A stretch of DNA of 64,000 nt from JAAZBA01 sp964461815 (GCA_964461815.1 CAYWVF010000006.1:61069-125068); one strand, 5' to 3'. Positions 27,410 to 36,549 are shown, numbered from the stretch's first letter. Notes: generated by a model not told the origin, from the letters alone. Numbers and translations are program-made.

Positions 27410-27859
27410 TTATCTCTGACGTCCTCTTCTCGGCGTGCGGTTTTTCCCTTGAAGATTCTTTAAACCGGATATACGACTGTCGCTGTCCTGCATGAACAGC
27501 TTGAGCTTATCCTCAAAGGTCTGTTCCTTAGGAGCAGACTGCGTCCACTGATTCTTCGGCTGTCTATCCTCTGTAGTATCCCTTTGCGGTCTCGGTGGCG
27601 GTGGTGCTGCTTTTTTTATAGAAAGATTTATCTTTCCATCCTTAATGTCTATGACCTTTACCTTGACTGTCTGACCTTCCTTAAGATGCTCTTTTATATC
27701 ACTGACATATGTATTGGCGACCTCGGATATATGCACTAAGCCCGTGACGCCGTTCTCCAATGTTACAAACGCACCAAATTTTGTGATTCCGGACACTTTT
27801 CCTTCTAATACCGCGCCGATGACTACTTCCATATTTACGTCTATGCTTTGCTTTTGCAA
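27410..27859 (-). CDS. yabR: S1-domain RNA-binding protein, YabR type
   Basis: A 149-residue protein with an S1 domain (about 10-80). VIGAVLEGKVSGITKFGAFVTLENGVTGLVHISEV and VKVKVIDIKDGKINLSIKKA are the usual S1 strands. A low-complexity Pro/Arg/Gln-rich tail ends in RRGRQR. I choose the TTG at 27859 because AAGGAGG lies 5 bases upstream; the ATG eight codons later has no site. It is the final gene of the yabM-to-yabR block, downstream of divIC. Confidence 0.88.
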   Translation of the reverse strand: MQKQSIDVNMEVVIGAVLEGKVSGITKFGAFVTLENGVTGLVHISEVANTYVSDIKEHLKEGQTVKVKVIDIKDGKINLSIKKAAPPPPRPQRDTTEDRQPKNQWTQSAPKEQTFEDKLKLFMQDSDSRISGLKNLQGKNRTPRRGRQR

Positions 27860-27963
27860 AGCGACCTCCTTATTTCGGAATTTGTGATAGCAAAATTCGG
27901 GCAAACCCGTATCAAATCACAAAAACGGAGTTTGAAATTTCTTTCAAACACTTCTTTTGTTTA

Positions 27964-28245
27964 TTATTTTCCTGTTATATCAACAAATATACGCTCTCCG
28001 GGCAGAGAAAAACCGAGCTTTTCCCTTGCTATATCCGCAATTTCATCATCAGTCAATTCCGTTTTCATCGTCTCCGTGAGCTGCTGGTTTTTCAGAGTGA
28101 CAGACTGTATCTCACTCTCCAACTTATCGAGCTCCGACTGCTTCTCTCGTATATCAAACTGGATCGTAATAAGATTTACTACTGCATAAGCTGCAAATAA
28201 GCCAAGAACTACTTTTATTATAAAGCCTGACTTTTTCTTTTTCAT
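27964..28245 (-). CDS. divIC: Septum formation initiator DivIC/FtsB-family protein
   Basis: A 93-residue bitopic protein with a basic N terminus, one transmembrane helix (about 9-25) and a coiled coil (about 32-62, IREKQSELDKLESEIQSVT). A short C-terminal domain containing IAREKLGFSLPGE follows. This is the family's divisome-assembly architecture. It sits between yabQ and yabR as in Bacillus. Confidence 0.92.
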   Translation of the reverse strand: MKKKKSGFIIKVVLGLFAAYAVVNLITIQFDIREKQSELDKLESEIQSVTLKNQQLTETMKTELTDDEIADIAREKLGFSLPGERIFVDITGK

Positions 28246-28259
28246 TTTAATATATCCTT

Positions 28260-28580
28260 TCAGCTGTCCTTTGTTCTCCGCAGTCTTTTTACCGACCTCT
28301 TTATACTCCTGCTCGTTAAGCTATACACAGCCGCACCAAGTATAAAGCCGATAATATTGTATATCCTCAATTCACCATTGCATACAGCTATCGTAAAATA
28401 TACTACACTTCCTGCACATATTATCGAAAACAGCATATCTGATATAAGAGAAAACACCTTTGGCGTCCCTGCTCTTATAAAGCTCAGCAGATCATACACA
28501 AATCCGAGTACAAAGCCGATAATACATGCGGCAAAATACATTGCCGTCATCACGGCAGACGGTACGATCATATTATTCAT
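28260..28580 (-). CDS. yabQ: Spore cortex protein YabQ
   Basis: A 106-residue membrane protein with three to four hydrophobic segments and the FVLGFVYDLLSFIR motif near 23-36. Shorter than Bacillus YabQ, but correct in position and topology. YabQ is needed for spore cortex formation in Bacillus. Overlaps yabP by 4 bases. Confidence 0.87.
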   Translation of the reverse strand: MNNMIVPSAVMTAMYFAACIIGFVLGFVYDLLSFIRAGTPKVFSLISDMLFSIICAGSVVYFTIAVCNGELRIYNIIGFILGAAVYSLTSRSIKRSVKRLRRTKDS

Positions 28581-28849
28581 CCGAACAGCTTTGAAAGAAA
28601 CGATCTTCTGTCGTTATCACCGCTGTACTCAAACGAATCAAGTCTTCCGCTTACCGTCAGTTCTCCCTCTTCTACGCTAAGCTTATCTACCTTCAGATCA
28701 TCACCTGTTATCAGCAGTCGTCCCTGCGATGTATAAAGCGATATCTCCTTCTCGTCAAAGCTTTCAACGTCCTCTACCCCGGAAATACTCAGCTTATTTC
28801 TGTTTTCCAGTATAATATTGTGAGACTTTTCGTAATTTACATTCGGCAT
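28577..28849 (-). CDS. yabP: Sporulation protein YabP
   Basis: A 90-residue protein with the family core NIILENRNKLSISGVEDVESFDEKEI and the strand-rich GDDLKVDKLSVEEGELTVSGRLDSFEY. YabP and YabQ act together in spore coat and cortex assembly. A GGAGG site precedes the ATG. Confidence 0.92.
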   Translation of the reverse strand: MPNVNYEKSHNIILENRNKLSISGVEDVESFDEKEISLYTSQGRLLITGDDLKVDKLSVEEGELTVSGRLDSFEYSGDNDRRSFLSKLFG

Positions 28850-28914
28850 AATATATCCTCCTTGATCTTTATACGAAATATATATGCCAAAATGCTTTCT
28901 TTAATGCTTGTCGT

Positions 28915-29157
28915 TTACACTATTTCTCTGTAAAGAGCCGACGCTCCGTCCTTAGTTACATGCTCCGCAACATTCAGTATCTCTACCTTGACCGTCCGCT
29001 CACCAAAGGTTATTTCAACTATATCGCCGACCTTGACCTGGTATGAAGCCTTTACCTGACGTCCGTTTACAACAATTTTTTCATTATCGCAAGCGGCATT
29101 GGCAACTGTACGTCGTTTTATAAGTCGTGATACCTTTAAAAATTTATCTATTCGCAT
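28915..29157 (-). CDS. rqcP: S4-domain RNA-binding protein RqcP (YabO/HslR type)
   Basis: An 80-residue single S4 domain protein. MRIDKFLKVSRLIKRRTVANAACD and VNGRQVKASYQVKVGDIVEI are the canonical S4 strands and helices. In Bacillus this protein works with RqcH in C-terminal alanine tailing on stalled ribosomes. It starts one base before mazG ends (29158/29159), consistent with one operon. Confidence 0.92.
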   Translation of the reverse strand: MRIDKFLKVSRLIKRRTVANAACDNEKIVVNGRQVKASYQVKVGDIVEITFGERTVKVEILNVAEHVTKDGASALYREIV

Positions 29158-29158
29158 T

Positions 29159-29812
29159 CTATTTCTCCTGAGCCTTAAACTCTTCTATGTAGCTCTCGGT
29201 AGCATTGTATAACAGCTGCTCCGGGTCTGCCTTGATCTTCCTTGCGGCAGCTACTATCGCCAAAAGCGCCTCACCGATCCCCTTTTCCGTAGACAAGTCG
29301 GATAAATCAAACTCTCTGCTGTAGCCCATTTTCAACGCTTTGGATACGACCTTATCCGCACGCATGAGAGCCGGCATACTCTTTGATATGGAATCCAGAG
29401 TCTCAGCCTGTGTTTTCTGACCTTTCTCTCTTTTTTTGATCTCGTCCCAGTTTTTCAACACTTCTTCCGAGGTATCGGCTTTAACATTTCCGAATATATG
29501 AGGATGTCTGAATATCATTTTGCGGCATTCCTTGTCGCAGACATCGTCTATATCAAAATTACCTGCATCGTTTTCTATGCCTGCATGGAATACTACCTGA
29601 AGCATAACATCTCCAAGCTCTTCCCTCAGAAGCTCCGTATTTTTCGTATCTATGGCCTCTATAGCCTCATATGTCTCCTCTATGAAATTGCGTCGTATAC
29701 TCTCGTGAGTCTGCTCGATATCCCATGGGCAGCCGCCCTCTCCGCGAAGTATTTTTATAATGTTCACAAGATCATAAAATCCGTATTTTTCTTTATACTC
29801 AAAATTTATCAT
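29159..29812 (-). CDS. mazG: Nucleoside triphosphate pyrophosphohydrolase MazG
   Basis: A 217-residue MazG-type enzyme that hydrolyses non-canonical NTPs. GGCPWDIEQTHESIRRNFIEETYEAIEAI holds the first EExxE motif, and LREELGDVMLQVVFHA the second metal-binding helix. The second half, beginning near HPHIFGN, repeats the fold in shortened form. It corresponds to the MazG portion of Bacillus YabN without the N-terminal methylase domain. Confidence 0.92.
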   Translation of the reverse strand: MINFEYKEKYGFYDLVNIIKILRGEGGCPWDIEQTHESIRRNFIEETYEAIEAIDTKNTELLREELGDVMLQVVFHAGIENDAGNFDIDDVCDKECRKMIFRHPHIFGNVKADTSEEVLKNWDEIKKREKGQKTQAETLDSISKSMPALMRADKVVSKALKMGYSREFDLSDLSTEKGIGEALLAIVAAARKIKADPEQLLYNATESYIEEFKAQEK

Positions 29813-29850
29813 ATTTTTCTATTCCTTGCAATAGCTTTTTCGTAAATTTA

Positions 29851-31437
29851 TTATAATCTCAATAATTTTGCGATCTTTTCGCCCTTCGGAAGCATCAATA
29901 CATCTTCCTTATAGATACCCTTTATAAGTACCATCAGTCCGAAATATACTATTACGGCAATAACTATCGCAACGCATACTCCGAGCTTTGCTCCCACAAC
30001 AGTCTCAAGCAGTCCATATGCAAAATATGTACATACGCCCATAATCGCAGCAGAAAGCAACGGCTTAATAAGTGATGCCCAGTTTTTCGGTGCGATACTT
30101 GTTTTTGTAAAAAGTATCACCAGGTTCATTATGGCAATGGATGCATAGCAGCAAAGCGTACCTATGGGAGCACCGGAGATATTGATTGATGGAGTTCCTA
30201 CAAGTATATAATTGCATGTCAGCTTGACTACACAGCCTACCAACATAGATACGACCGTAAGACGTTCCTTTCCTGCCGCCTGCATTATCGCATTTGTAAC
30301 GGAAACTATAGCAACAAATACCACCGCCGGGGACAGCATCCTCAGAAGCGGAGCTGCAAGATTGACCTCATCCGTATTTGTAAACAGCAGATTCAATATC
30401 GGCCACGCCAGTGTACCGAGACCTACAGCACACGGAAGTGCGATCATACATGTACAACGCAGTGCGGAATCTGCGGTCTTTGACGCTTTTACATAATCTT
30501 TTTTTGCGTTAGAGCCGGCGATCACAGGGATCAGACTTACCGTGAACGCCGTTATCAGCGTCTGCGGCATCGTCATAAGGCTGACAGCTTTATTTGAATA
30601 TAAGCCGTAAAGCACATTTGCCTCATTTTCACTGAAGCCTATGCTTTGCAGTCTTGTCATTACAACGCCCGTATCTATAAGATTTGTTACGGACAGAACA
30701 GCAGAGCCTATAGTGATCGGTATCGCTATCGTTATAAGCTTTTTTGCAAGCTCACTCGCAGAGCGACACTCGCTGTTATAGCTTGGGAGAGTCTCTTTGT
30801 TTCTGTGCTTCTTTACCGCAAGATATAATGCTCCGAATACAGTTCCGAGCGTAACTCCGGCAATAGCACCGGCAGCGGCGATCTCCACACCGTAGCCTGA
30901 TTTCAACAGTAAGTAAGCGAATGTGTATCCGAGAAGCAGCTTACTTAACGCCTCGATCACCTGAGATATTGCCGTAGGATACATGTTTGATATACCCTGG
31001 TAATAGCCTCTGTAAACCGACATTATCGCTACGAAGAATACCGCCGGAGCAATAGCAAGCACACTGTAAAATGCTCTTGTATTCTGAACCGATTCAACAT
31101 AAAATCTCGCACCGATAAACATTGCGATCGAACAGGCTGCACCGATAGTCAGAAACATACCGAGAGCTACTCTTACTATCTTCTTTACCTCCGCACCTTT
31201 TCCAAGTGCGTTAGATTCTGCAACCATACGTGATACTGCTACCGGGAGACCTGCTGTAGACAGCACGAACATCATATTGTACAGATAATACGCCACAAGG
31301 AACAGACCCATACCATCTGCACCTATAAGATTATCCAAAGGTATCTTAAATATTGCTCCGATAACCTTTACCAGTGCATTCGCAATTACAAGTACAAGTG
31401 CTCCCTGCAGGAAGCTTTGCTTTTTCTCCTTCGCCAC
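29851..31437 (-). CDS. SpoVB/YabM-type polysaccharide flippase
   Basis: A 528-residue, about 14-helix member of the MOP/MVF exporter family. It starts at GTG 31437, nine bases after AGGAGG. The N-terminal FLQGALVLVIANALVKVIGAIFKIPL motif is typical of SpoVB and YabM. Its place directly upstream of mazG-rqcP-yabP points to the sporulation-linked YabM/SpoVB group, which moves lipid-linked precursors across the membrane. Lipid II is the likely substrate by family knowledge. Confidence 0.9.
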   Translation of the reverse strand: MAKEKKQSFLQGALVLVIANALVKVIGAIFKIPLDNLIGADGMGLFLVAYYLYNMMFVLSTAGLPVAVSRMVAESNALGKGAEVKKIVRVALGMFLTIGAACSIAMFIGARFYVESVQNTRAFYSVLAIAPAVFFVAIMSVYRGYYQGISNMYPTAISQVIEALSKLLLGYTFAYLLLKSGYGVEIAAAGAIAGVTLGTVFGALYLAVKKHRNKETLPSYNSECRSASELAKKLITIAIPITIGSAVLSVTNLIDTGVVMTRLQSIGFSENEANVLYGLYSNKAVSLMTMPQTLITAFTVSLIPVIAGSNAKKDYVKASKTADSALRCTCMIALPCAVGLGTLAWPILNLLFTNTDEVNLAAPLLRMLSPAVVFVAIVSVTNAIMQAAGKERLTVVSMLVGCVVKLTCNYILVGTPSINISGAPIGTLCCYASIAIMNLVILFTKTSIAPKNWASLIKPLLSAAIMGVCTYFAYGLLETVVGAKLGVCVAIVIAVIVYFGLMVLIKGIYKEDVLMLPKGEKIAKLLRL

Positions 31438-31450
31438 GAAGTACTACCTC

Positions 31451-32734
31451 CTAATTTATGCTGTCACGAATTATTTTCCTTAACTCATCAACATCTATAT
31501 CAGCACTGAAGCTACCATGATCATATACGATCTTTCCGTCAATGACGGTCATTACAACATCGCTTCCATGTGCTGAGTAAACAATATTATTTATCACATC
31601 GTAACAGGGCGTAAGACCTATTCTGCTGAAATCCAAAACAGCCAAATCGGCATTATAGCCTACCTTTATCATTCCGCTCTTTATACCCATAGCATTAGCA
31701 CCGTTTACCGTAGCCATTTTAAGTACATCATATGCGCTTATTGCCGCAGCGTCAAGAGATATTCCCTTTTGCAGCAGCGATGCAAGCTTCATCTCCGCAA
31801 ACATGTCAAGGCTGTTATTTGAGGCAGCACCGTCTGTGCCGAGCGATACGTTTATGCCCATATCCAGCATTTTTTTCACTCTCGCAACACCGCTCGCAAG
31901 TATCATATTGCTTGAGGGACAGTGGACCACTGTCACATTCTTTTCCTTCATCAGCTTCATATCGTCATCGCTCACCCATACGCAGTGAGCGGCGATCACC
32001 GGGACGTCAAGCACACCATTATCGTCAAGTGCTTTCAGCGGTGTGCTTCCATATTTTGCTATGCTGTTTTCATGCTCTGTTTTTGTCTCCGAAATATGTA
32101 CGCTCAACGGTCTGCCATTCTCAAGCGACATATCTCTTATGTGCTGCCATGCACGCGGATAGCTCGTATATACACCGTGTATGCCATTCATTCCGTCTAC
32201 ATAGCGGCTGTCCTTGTATTTTTTTATTATTTGCGTATTTTCTATCGTAGCATTATTTTTAAACAGATCCTCATCCTCATCAAATGACGTTATCGCATTT
32301 GTGATGCTGAGTCTTATACCTATTTTTTCGGCAGCCTTTGAGATGGAATCGGGGCGTGAATACATATCACACAATGCGACCGTTCCCGTAGATACCGATT
32401 CAAGCATACCGAGAAGTGAGCCGTAGTATATATCCTCCGGCGTGAGCAAAGCCTCTCTCTTGAATATATTGTCAAAAAGCCATTCCTCTAATGGCATATC
32501 ATTTGCACAGCCGCGAAGTCTTGTCATCGCGATATGTGAATGCATGTTTATAAGTCCCGGAATAACAACCAGATTCTCACCGCATATGATCTTTTCCGGA
32601 GCTTCAGTGGGCTCTTTATCGGATAAATATGTAATTTTTCCATTTTCTATGCCAATATACATATGTTCGGACACTCTTACGTCCGACTCACAGTCCATTG
32701 TAACAGCAGTTACATCGTGAAACAATAACTCCAT
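31451..32734 (-). CDS. MtaD-type amidohydrolase (5'-methylthioadenosine / S-adenosylhomocysteine deaminase)
   Basis: A 427-residue TIM-barrel deaminase. Metal ligands H65 and H67 lie in NMHSHIAM. LRGCANDMPLEEWLFDNIFKRE follows and marks the MTA/SAH deaminase group. HISETKTEH, AAHCVWV and LGTDGAASNN supply the remaining His and Asp ligands. Expected to deaminate the adenine of SAH, MTA or adenosine. An AGAGG site precedes the ATG. The 5' region contains the compound hairpin at 32763-32822. Confidence 0.87.
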   Translation of the reverse strand: MELLFHDVTAVTMDCESDVRVSEHMYIGIENGKITYLSDKEPTEAPEKIICGENLVVIPGLINMHSHIAMTRLRGCANDMPLEEWLFDNIFKREALLTPEDIYYGSLLGMLESVSTGTVALCDMYSRPDSISKAAEKIGIRLSITNAITSFDEDEDLFKNNATIENTQIIKKYKDSRYVDGMNGIHGVYTSYPRAWQHIRDMSLENGRPLSVHISETKTEHENSIAKYGSTPLKALDDNGVLDVPVIAAHCVWVSDDDMKLMKEKNVTVVHCPSSNMILASGVARVKKMLDMGINVSLGTDGAASNNSLDMFAEMKLASLLQKGISLDAAAISAYDVLKMATVNGANAMGIKSGMIKVGYNADLAVLDFSRIGLTPCYDVINNIVYSAHGSDVVMTVIDGKIVYDHGSFSADIDVDELRKIIRDSIN

Positions 32735-32762
32735 ATTCTACCTCTTAAATAAGTATAACGAT

Positions 32763-32822
32763 ATGGCGAGTGCCGGTCACCGCCTTTCGGCAATAACCGG
32801 CATGGGTATACCAAATCGCCAT
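32763..32822. repeat. Compound palindromic structured element
   Basis: Three nested stems. The outer one is ATGGCGA (32763-32769) with TCGCCAT (32816-32822). The middle one is TGCCGGT (32771-32777) with ACCGGCA (32796-32802). The inner one is GCC/GGC (32782-32784 and 32789-32791). On the minus strand the inner stem closes a GAAA tetraloop, and a GGTATACC block sits in the 13-base asymmetric bulge. No T tract follows. It could be a dispersed repeat, an RNA leader element of the MtaD gene or a processing hairpin. Confidence 0.75.
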
Positions 32823-32833
32823 TAAAAATTTTA

Positions 32834-33397
32834 TTATTCGTCCTTTTTCTCTTCTGCTTCGCACTCGCAGCAGCAACAATTCTCGGAAGCTTCAGCTTCT
32901 TCACAGCAGCACTCTTCCATCTTTTCTTCGCAGCAGCATTCGTCTGCTTTTTCTTCACAGCAGCACTCGGATGCTTCTTCCTCGCAGCAGCTGTCTGCTT
33001 CTGCTTCGCACTTGCACTCTTCCTTTTCTATCTTTGCACCGCATTCAGAACAGAAAGAGCATGATTTTGCGACCTCTTTGCCGCATACCGGACAAACAAG
33101 TACATTTTTCAGCTCGGCAAGCTCTGCTTTAAGCTCATTTATAAGCTCCTTCTTGCTGTCAATGGATGTCAGCATAGCCTCGATCGCCTCGTTGCTGACC
33201 TCCTCGCCGAGATGAACATCATATACCAGCTTACCAATATCCTTGTATATCACATCGATCTCTGTATTCGTATCAAATATCTTGATATTGAGCTTTGCCT
33301 GCTTTGCAACGTCATTTGCTGTCTTGCCTGCTACCTTACCTGCACTTACAGCGCCTGCCTTTATCTTATTGATATATTCTTTGATCTTTGCGTCCAT
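32834..33397 (-). CDS. Zinc-ribbon protein with CCCEE repeat tail
   Basis: A 187-residue protein of unrecognised function. Residues 1-60 are helical and basic (AKIKEYINKIKAGAVSAGK). A coiled-coil-like stretch, ELINELKAELAELKNV, ends at about 100. A zinc ribbon follows (CPVCGKEVAKSCSFCSECG, C102 to C119). The C-terminal 55 residues hold 18 cysteines, mostly as CCC separated by acidic residues: a 9-residue unit close to CCCEEKADE occurs two and a half times. The tail resembles no metallothionein I know. The ATG at 33397 has AGGAG 8 bases upstream, and a consensus promoter precedes it. It is the only gene in its transcription unit before the hairpin element. Confidence 0.85.
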   Translation of the reverse strand: MDAKIKEYINKIKAGAVSAGKVAGKTANDVAKQAKLNIKIFDTNTEIDVIYKDIGKLVYDVHLGEEVSNEAIEAMLTSIDSKKELINELKAELAELKNVLVCPVCGKEVAKSCSFCSECGAKIEKEECKCEAEADSCCEEEASECCCEEKADECCCEEKMEECCCEEAEASENCCCCECEAEEKKDE

Positions 33398-33434
33398 AAT
33401 TTGCACTCCTTTACTTTTTATGCTTTATAGCGTT

Positions 33435-33463
33435 ATTATATACCATATCCTTTTATAAATCAA
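33435..33463 (-). promoter_or_regulatory. Sigma-A promoter of the cysteine-repeat protein
   Basis: TTGATT (33458-33463), a 17-base spacer and TATAAT (33435-33440) on the minus strand, about 38 bases before the ATG. Confidence 0.85.
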
Positions 33464-33499
33464 TAGATTTTGTTTTAATTTAAAGACATTTTACTATTT

Positions 33500-34453
33500 T
33501 TAATCAGTACTTCCGATAAATTCCCTTAAAAGTGACTGCTTCGGCACACATTCAGACGATATATCATGGAATTTTTTTAATACTTCCGGTAGCTCCGACA
33601 TTCCATGATCCCATCCGTTGATGCTTCCGCTCTCAAGTATTTTTCCGATATTTTTCACAGCTGCTTCCTTTAGCACACCTATCTCGTATTCAAGCGTAGT
33701 ATCTATCACTATATCCGCTCTCCATTTATTCGGCATTATGTGCTCCGCTTCGCCTTTTCTCACATTCCTCCACAGATCAAGCGTACGTTCAAAGCTCGCT
33801 CCTCTGCATCTTTTATCACGCACACTTCTTCTCAGGAATCTCAGCGACTCAGGAGGCAGTATCACTCTGTCATTTTTGGTCACTCTCATTCTCGGGCTTA
33901 CGTACACACTCGTAGGTCTTCTTCCTACCTTTTCTATAAACATATCATTCAGTGCATGTATGCCCTCGAATATTACGACCTCATCGCGATTTATCTTAAG
34001 TGATATCGGATCCTTTTTTCTCGTACCTGTCAGAAAATCATATTCCGGGACCTCGATCTCCGTATCCTCCGAAAGTGCCGTTATATGCTTTTGAAGAAGC
34101 GGGATATCCAGTCTCTTCGGTGATTCAAAATCGATCTTTTCATCAAAAAGAGAGCGTGAGAGAAAGTAGTTATCCATAGAAAGCATGTGCGCTCTTATTC
34201 CATGATCCGCAAGAGCCTTCGACAGCTTTCCTGCACTTGTAGTCTTACCGGATGCACTCGGTCCTGAGAGCATCACTACTCTGCTATGCTCCATACGTGA
34301 TGCAATATACCCGGCAGTATAAGCTATATCTTTCTCGTAATCATCCTCACATTCAAATATAAAACCATTTAAGTCATTTTTCACACGGCTGTTTATATAG
34401 TTTATATCTTTATAGTGTCTGTATTCTCTGTCATTCTTACCCGTTGTTTTCAT
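33500..34453 (-). CDS. Uridine kinase-like P-loop kinase
   Basis: A 317-residue nucleoside-kinase-like protein. Walker A GPSASGKTT lies at about 64-72. The SMDNYFLSR segment, with its Asp-Asn pair, is typical of uridine kinases and phosphoribulokinase-like enzymes, as is VVIFEGIHALND. The N-terminal 60 residues are extra compared with Udk. The ATG at 34453 has AGAGG 9 bases upstream. The substrate is unknown; it is probably co-transcribed with hemZ upstream. Confidence 0.85.
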   Translation of the reverse strand: MKTTGKNDREYRHYKDINYINSRVKNDLNGFIFECEDDYEKDIAYTAGYIASRMEHSRVVMLSGPSASGKTTSAGKLSKALADHGIRAHMLSMDNYFLSRSLFDEKIDFESPKRLDIPLLQKHITALSEDTEIEVPEYDFLTGTRKKDPISLKINRDEVVIFEGIHALNDMFIEKVGRRPTSVYVSPRMRVTKNDRVILPPESLRFLRRSVRDKRCRGASFERTLDLWRNVRKGEAEHIMPNKWRADIVIDTTLEYEIGVLKEAAVKNIGKILESGSINGWDHGMSELPEVLKKFHDISSECVPKQSLLREFIGSTD

Positions 34454-34474
34454 TCTCAATGTCCTCTTTCCAGA

Positions 34475-35902
34475 CTAACAGTCACATTTACGCCTTATCA
34501 TCTCATCTATATTATCGATATACTCCTGTGCATACTTATGATTATATATTCTCTTCAAGCTGCGACCATCCGTAAGCTTACTTACGCCCCCTGCTCCAAA
34601 TGATATTATATCGCAAAGCTCCTCCATCATACATATGTTATATATGCTGTCATGACCTGCTTTTGACCAGCCGATATTTTCCATGTTTCCCGTCATATAC
34701 TTTTGACGATACAGATAGTATGGACTGTAATCCAGCGATGTAAGACGTCGTTCAGCATAGTCGAGCATCTCCGAAACAGCTTCACTCCTCGGAATTTGCA
34801 GCATATGCTCGTGGAGTGTCGAGCCTCTCTTTACCGCAAGCGTATGCACCGTAATATTCTCAGGTTCCAGCGATATCACGTCATCTATAGTCTTCATAAA
34901 GCCGGAGATACCATCATCGTCTGCCTTTTTCTGCGGAAGCCCTGCTATTATATCCATATTTATGCTGTCAAAGCCAATATTCCTTGCATCCTTATAGGCT
35001 CTGAATATATCCTCCGCAGTATGACGTCTGCCGATCACACGAAGGATATCATTATCTGTAGTTTGTGGGTTGATGCTTATTCTGTTAGCTCCGACACGCT
35101 TCATTGCTTCAAGCTTTTCCTTTGTTATCGCATCGGGTCTACCTGCTTCTATTGTAAACTCAACACCATCGGGAATATCATATGAAGCTCTCAGCGTATC
35201 TGCCACAAGAATTATCTGCTCGGGAGACAGCATCGCAGGCGTTCCACCGCCGATATATACACTCAGTATCTTCTTTTGTCCGAATAATGATGAGTGTGAG
35301 CTTTCACGTATCTCTCTGCAAAGTGCCTCTACATATGCGTCCAGCTTCTTATCGGCATCACGTCCGGCAGCTTCACTGATAAACGAGCAATATACGCATC
35401 TACTTGGACAAAACGGTATTCCGATATAGATACATGCATCGTCTTTGTCCAGTCTTTTCTTTATATCATACGCTTTGATCCCGGCAGCCATACACAGCTT
35501 TGCCTTTGCAGCGCTGAGTCTGTACTCACGTATGAGCTTATCCTCCGTTGCATCGGGATTCAGTCCGCTCTCCATGATGTATCTTGCAAGCTTTGCAGGA
35601 CGTACGCCCGTCAACGCACCCCATGCCTCACTGTAGCCGCGTATCTCAACCGCCGCATCATAGAACGACAGCTTGATCGCTTTCTTCTCATCGGCAGCAC
35701 TGTCTTCTGCCAACTTTATCCTGCATTCCTTTTTAGCTGAAGCTCCGTTCGGCAACGTTATAGTCGTTACCGCAGTCACATATCCATCAGAATGTGAAAC
35801 TACGCACTCGGCTGTACAGTCATCCCCGGAGGATGGAAAAAGTGTCAGCGCAGACTGTATCAGCGAATAATCATGCTTACTTCCTATGAGACTGAGCTTC
35901 AT
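34475..35902 (-). CDS. hemZ: HemZ-type radical SAM coproporphyrinogen dehydrogenase
   Basis: A 475-residue radical SAM protein of the HemN family. The iron-sulfur CxxxCxxC motif is formed by C165, C169 and C172 (PFCPSRCVYC), and the SAM-binding YIGGGTPAML follows. The roughly 150-residue N-terminal region distinguishes HemZ from HemN. Whether it acts in haem synthesis here is unclear, since no other haem gene is visible; HemN-family proteins also have other roles. The start overlaps the MBL gene stop by 4 bases. Confidence 0.88.
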   Translation of the reverse strand: MKLSLIGSKHDYSLIQSALTLFPSSGDDCTAECVVSHSDGYVTAVTTITLPNGASAKKECRIKLAEDSAADEKKAIKLSFYDAAVEIRGYSEAWGALTGVRPAKLARYIMESGLNPDATEDKLIREYRLSAAKAKLCMAAGIKAYDIKKRLDKDDACIYIGIPFCPSRCVYCSFISEAAGRDADKKLDAYVEALCREIRESSHSSLFGQKKILSVYIGGGTPAMLSPEQIILVADTLRASYDIPDGVEFTIEAGRPDAITKEKLEAMKRVGANRISINPQTTDNDILRVIGRRHTAEDIFRAYKDARNIGFDSINMDIIAGLPQKKADDDGISGFMKTIDDVISLEPENITVHTLAVKRGSTLHEHMLQIPRSEAVSEMLDYAERRLTSLDYSPYYLYRQKYMTGNMENIGWSKAGHDSIYNICMMEELCDIISFGAGGVSKLTDGRSLKRIYNHKYAQEYIDNIDEMIRRKCDC

Positions 35903-36549
35903 GATCTTTTCTCCATTGCACGAAGCATATCACGATTGAATCTGCGTTCCTGCTTGAGTGTCGTTGAAGCACCGTGTCCCGGATACACTACTCTGTCTCC
36001 CGGCAGTTCACTGAGTGCTCTCAGAGAACGGAGTATTTCATCATAGCTTCCACCCGGAAGGTCACATCGTCCGCAGTCACCCTCAAACAATGTATCACCC
36101 GTAAAAATACGATCACCCGAATCGATACAATACGATCCCTTTGAGTGTCCCGGTGTATGGATAATATGCAATACAGAGCCGGCACATTCCATCGTTTCGC
36201 CGCCATATACTATGATATCCGGCTTTACCGGTGTAAAATCGGTATCGAGCATGAAATAATTTAACAGGCATTTTCCTTGATCCTCAAGGCAAGCTTTATC
36301 CGCATCATGTACTATAACAGTCGCTCCTGTATGCTTCCTTACAGCCGCAAGAGCCATGATGTGATCAAAATGTCCGTGTGTTACAAATATATATTTTATT
36401 TTAATGCTTCCAAGCTCCGAGATAATTTTTCCGGCATCGTCGCCGGGATCTACAACAAAGCCCTCCATCGTCGTATCGTCCCATGCAATATAACAATTTG
36501 TCATTACAGGTCCTACAATGATCTTGCTGACTTTCATAGTATTACTCAC
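35899..36549 (-). CDS. MBL-fold metallo-hydrolase (glyoxalase II-like)
   Basis: A 216-residue metallo-beta-lactamase-fold hydrolase. The THGHFDHI motif carries H58, H60, D62 and H63. HTPGHSKGSYC, FTGDTLFEGDCGR and VYPGHG supply the remaining metal ligands, as in YcbL/glyoxalase II-like enzymes. The GTG at 36549 overlaps the dtd stop (GTGA); an ATG four codons in (36537) is the alternative start. In the dtd-MBL-hemZ chain common in Clostridia. Confidence 0.9.
   Translation of the reverse strand: MSNTMKVSKIIVGPVMTNCYIAWDDTTMEGFVVDPGDDAGKIISELGSIKIKYIFVTHGHFDHIMALAAVRKHTGATVIVHDADKACLEDQGKCLLNYFMLDTDFTPVKPDIIVYGGETMECAGSVLHIIHTPGHSKGSYCIDSGDRIFTGDTLFEGDCGRCDLPGGSYDEILRSLRALSELPGDRVVYPGHGASTTLKQERRFNRDMLRAMEKRS

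Noticed and set aside
33000..33012. Cysteine-rich tail as a CRISPR-like or tandem-repeat array
   Set aside because: The 27-base DNA repeats are in frame and encode the CCCEE units. There are no spacers and no cas genes.
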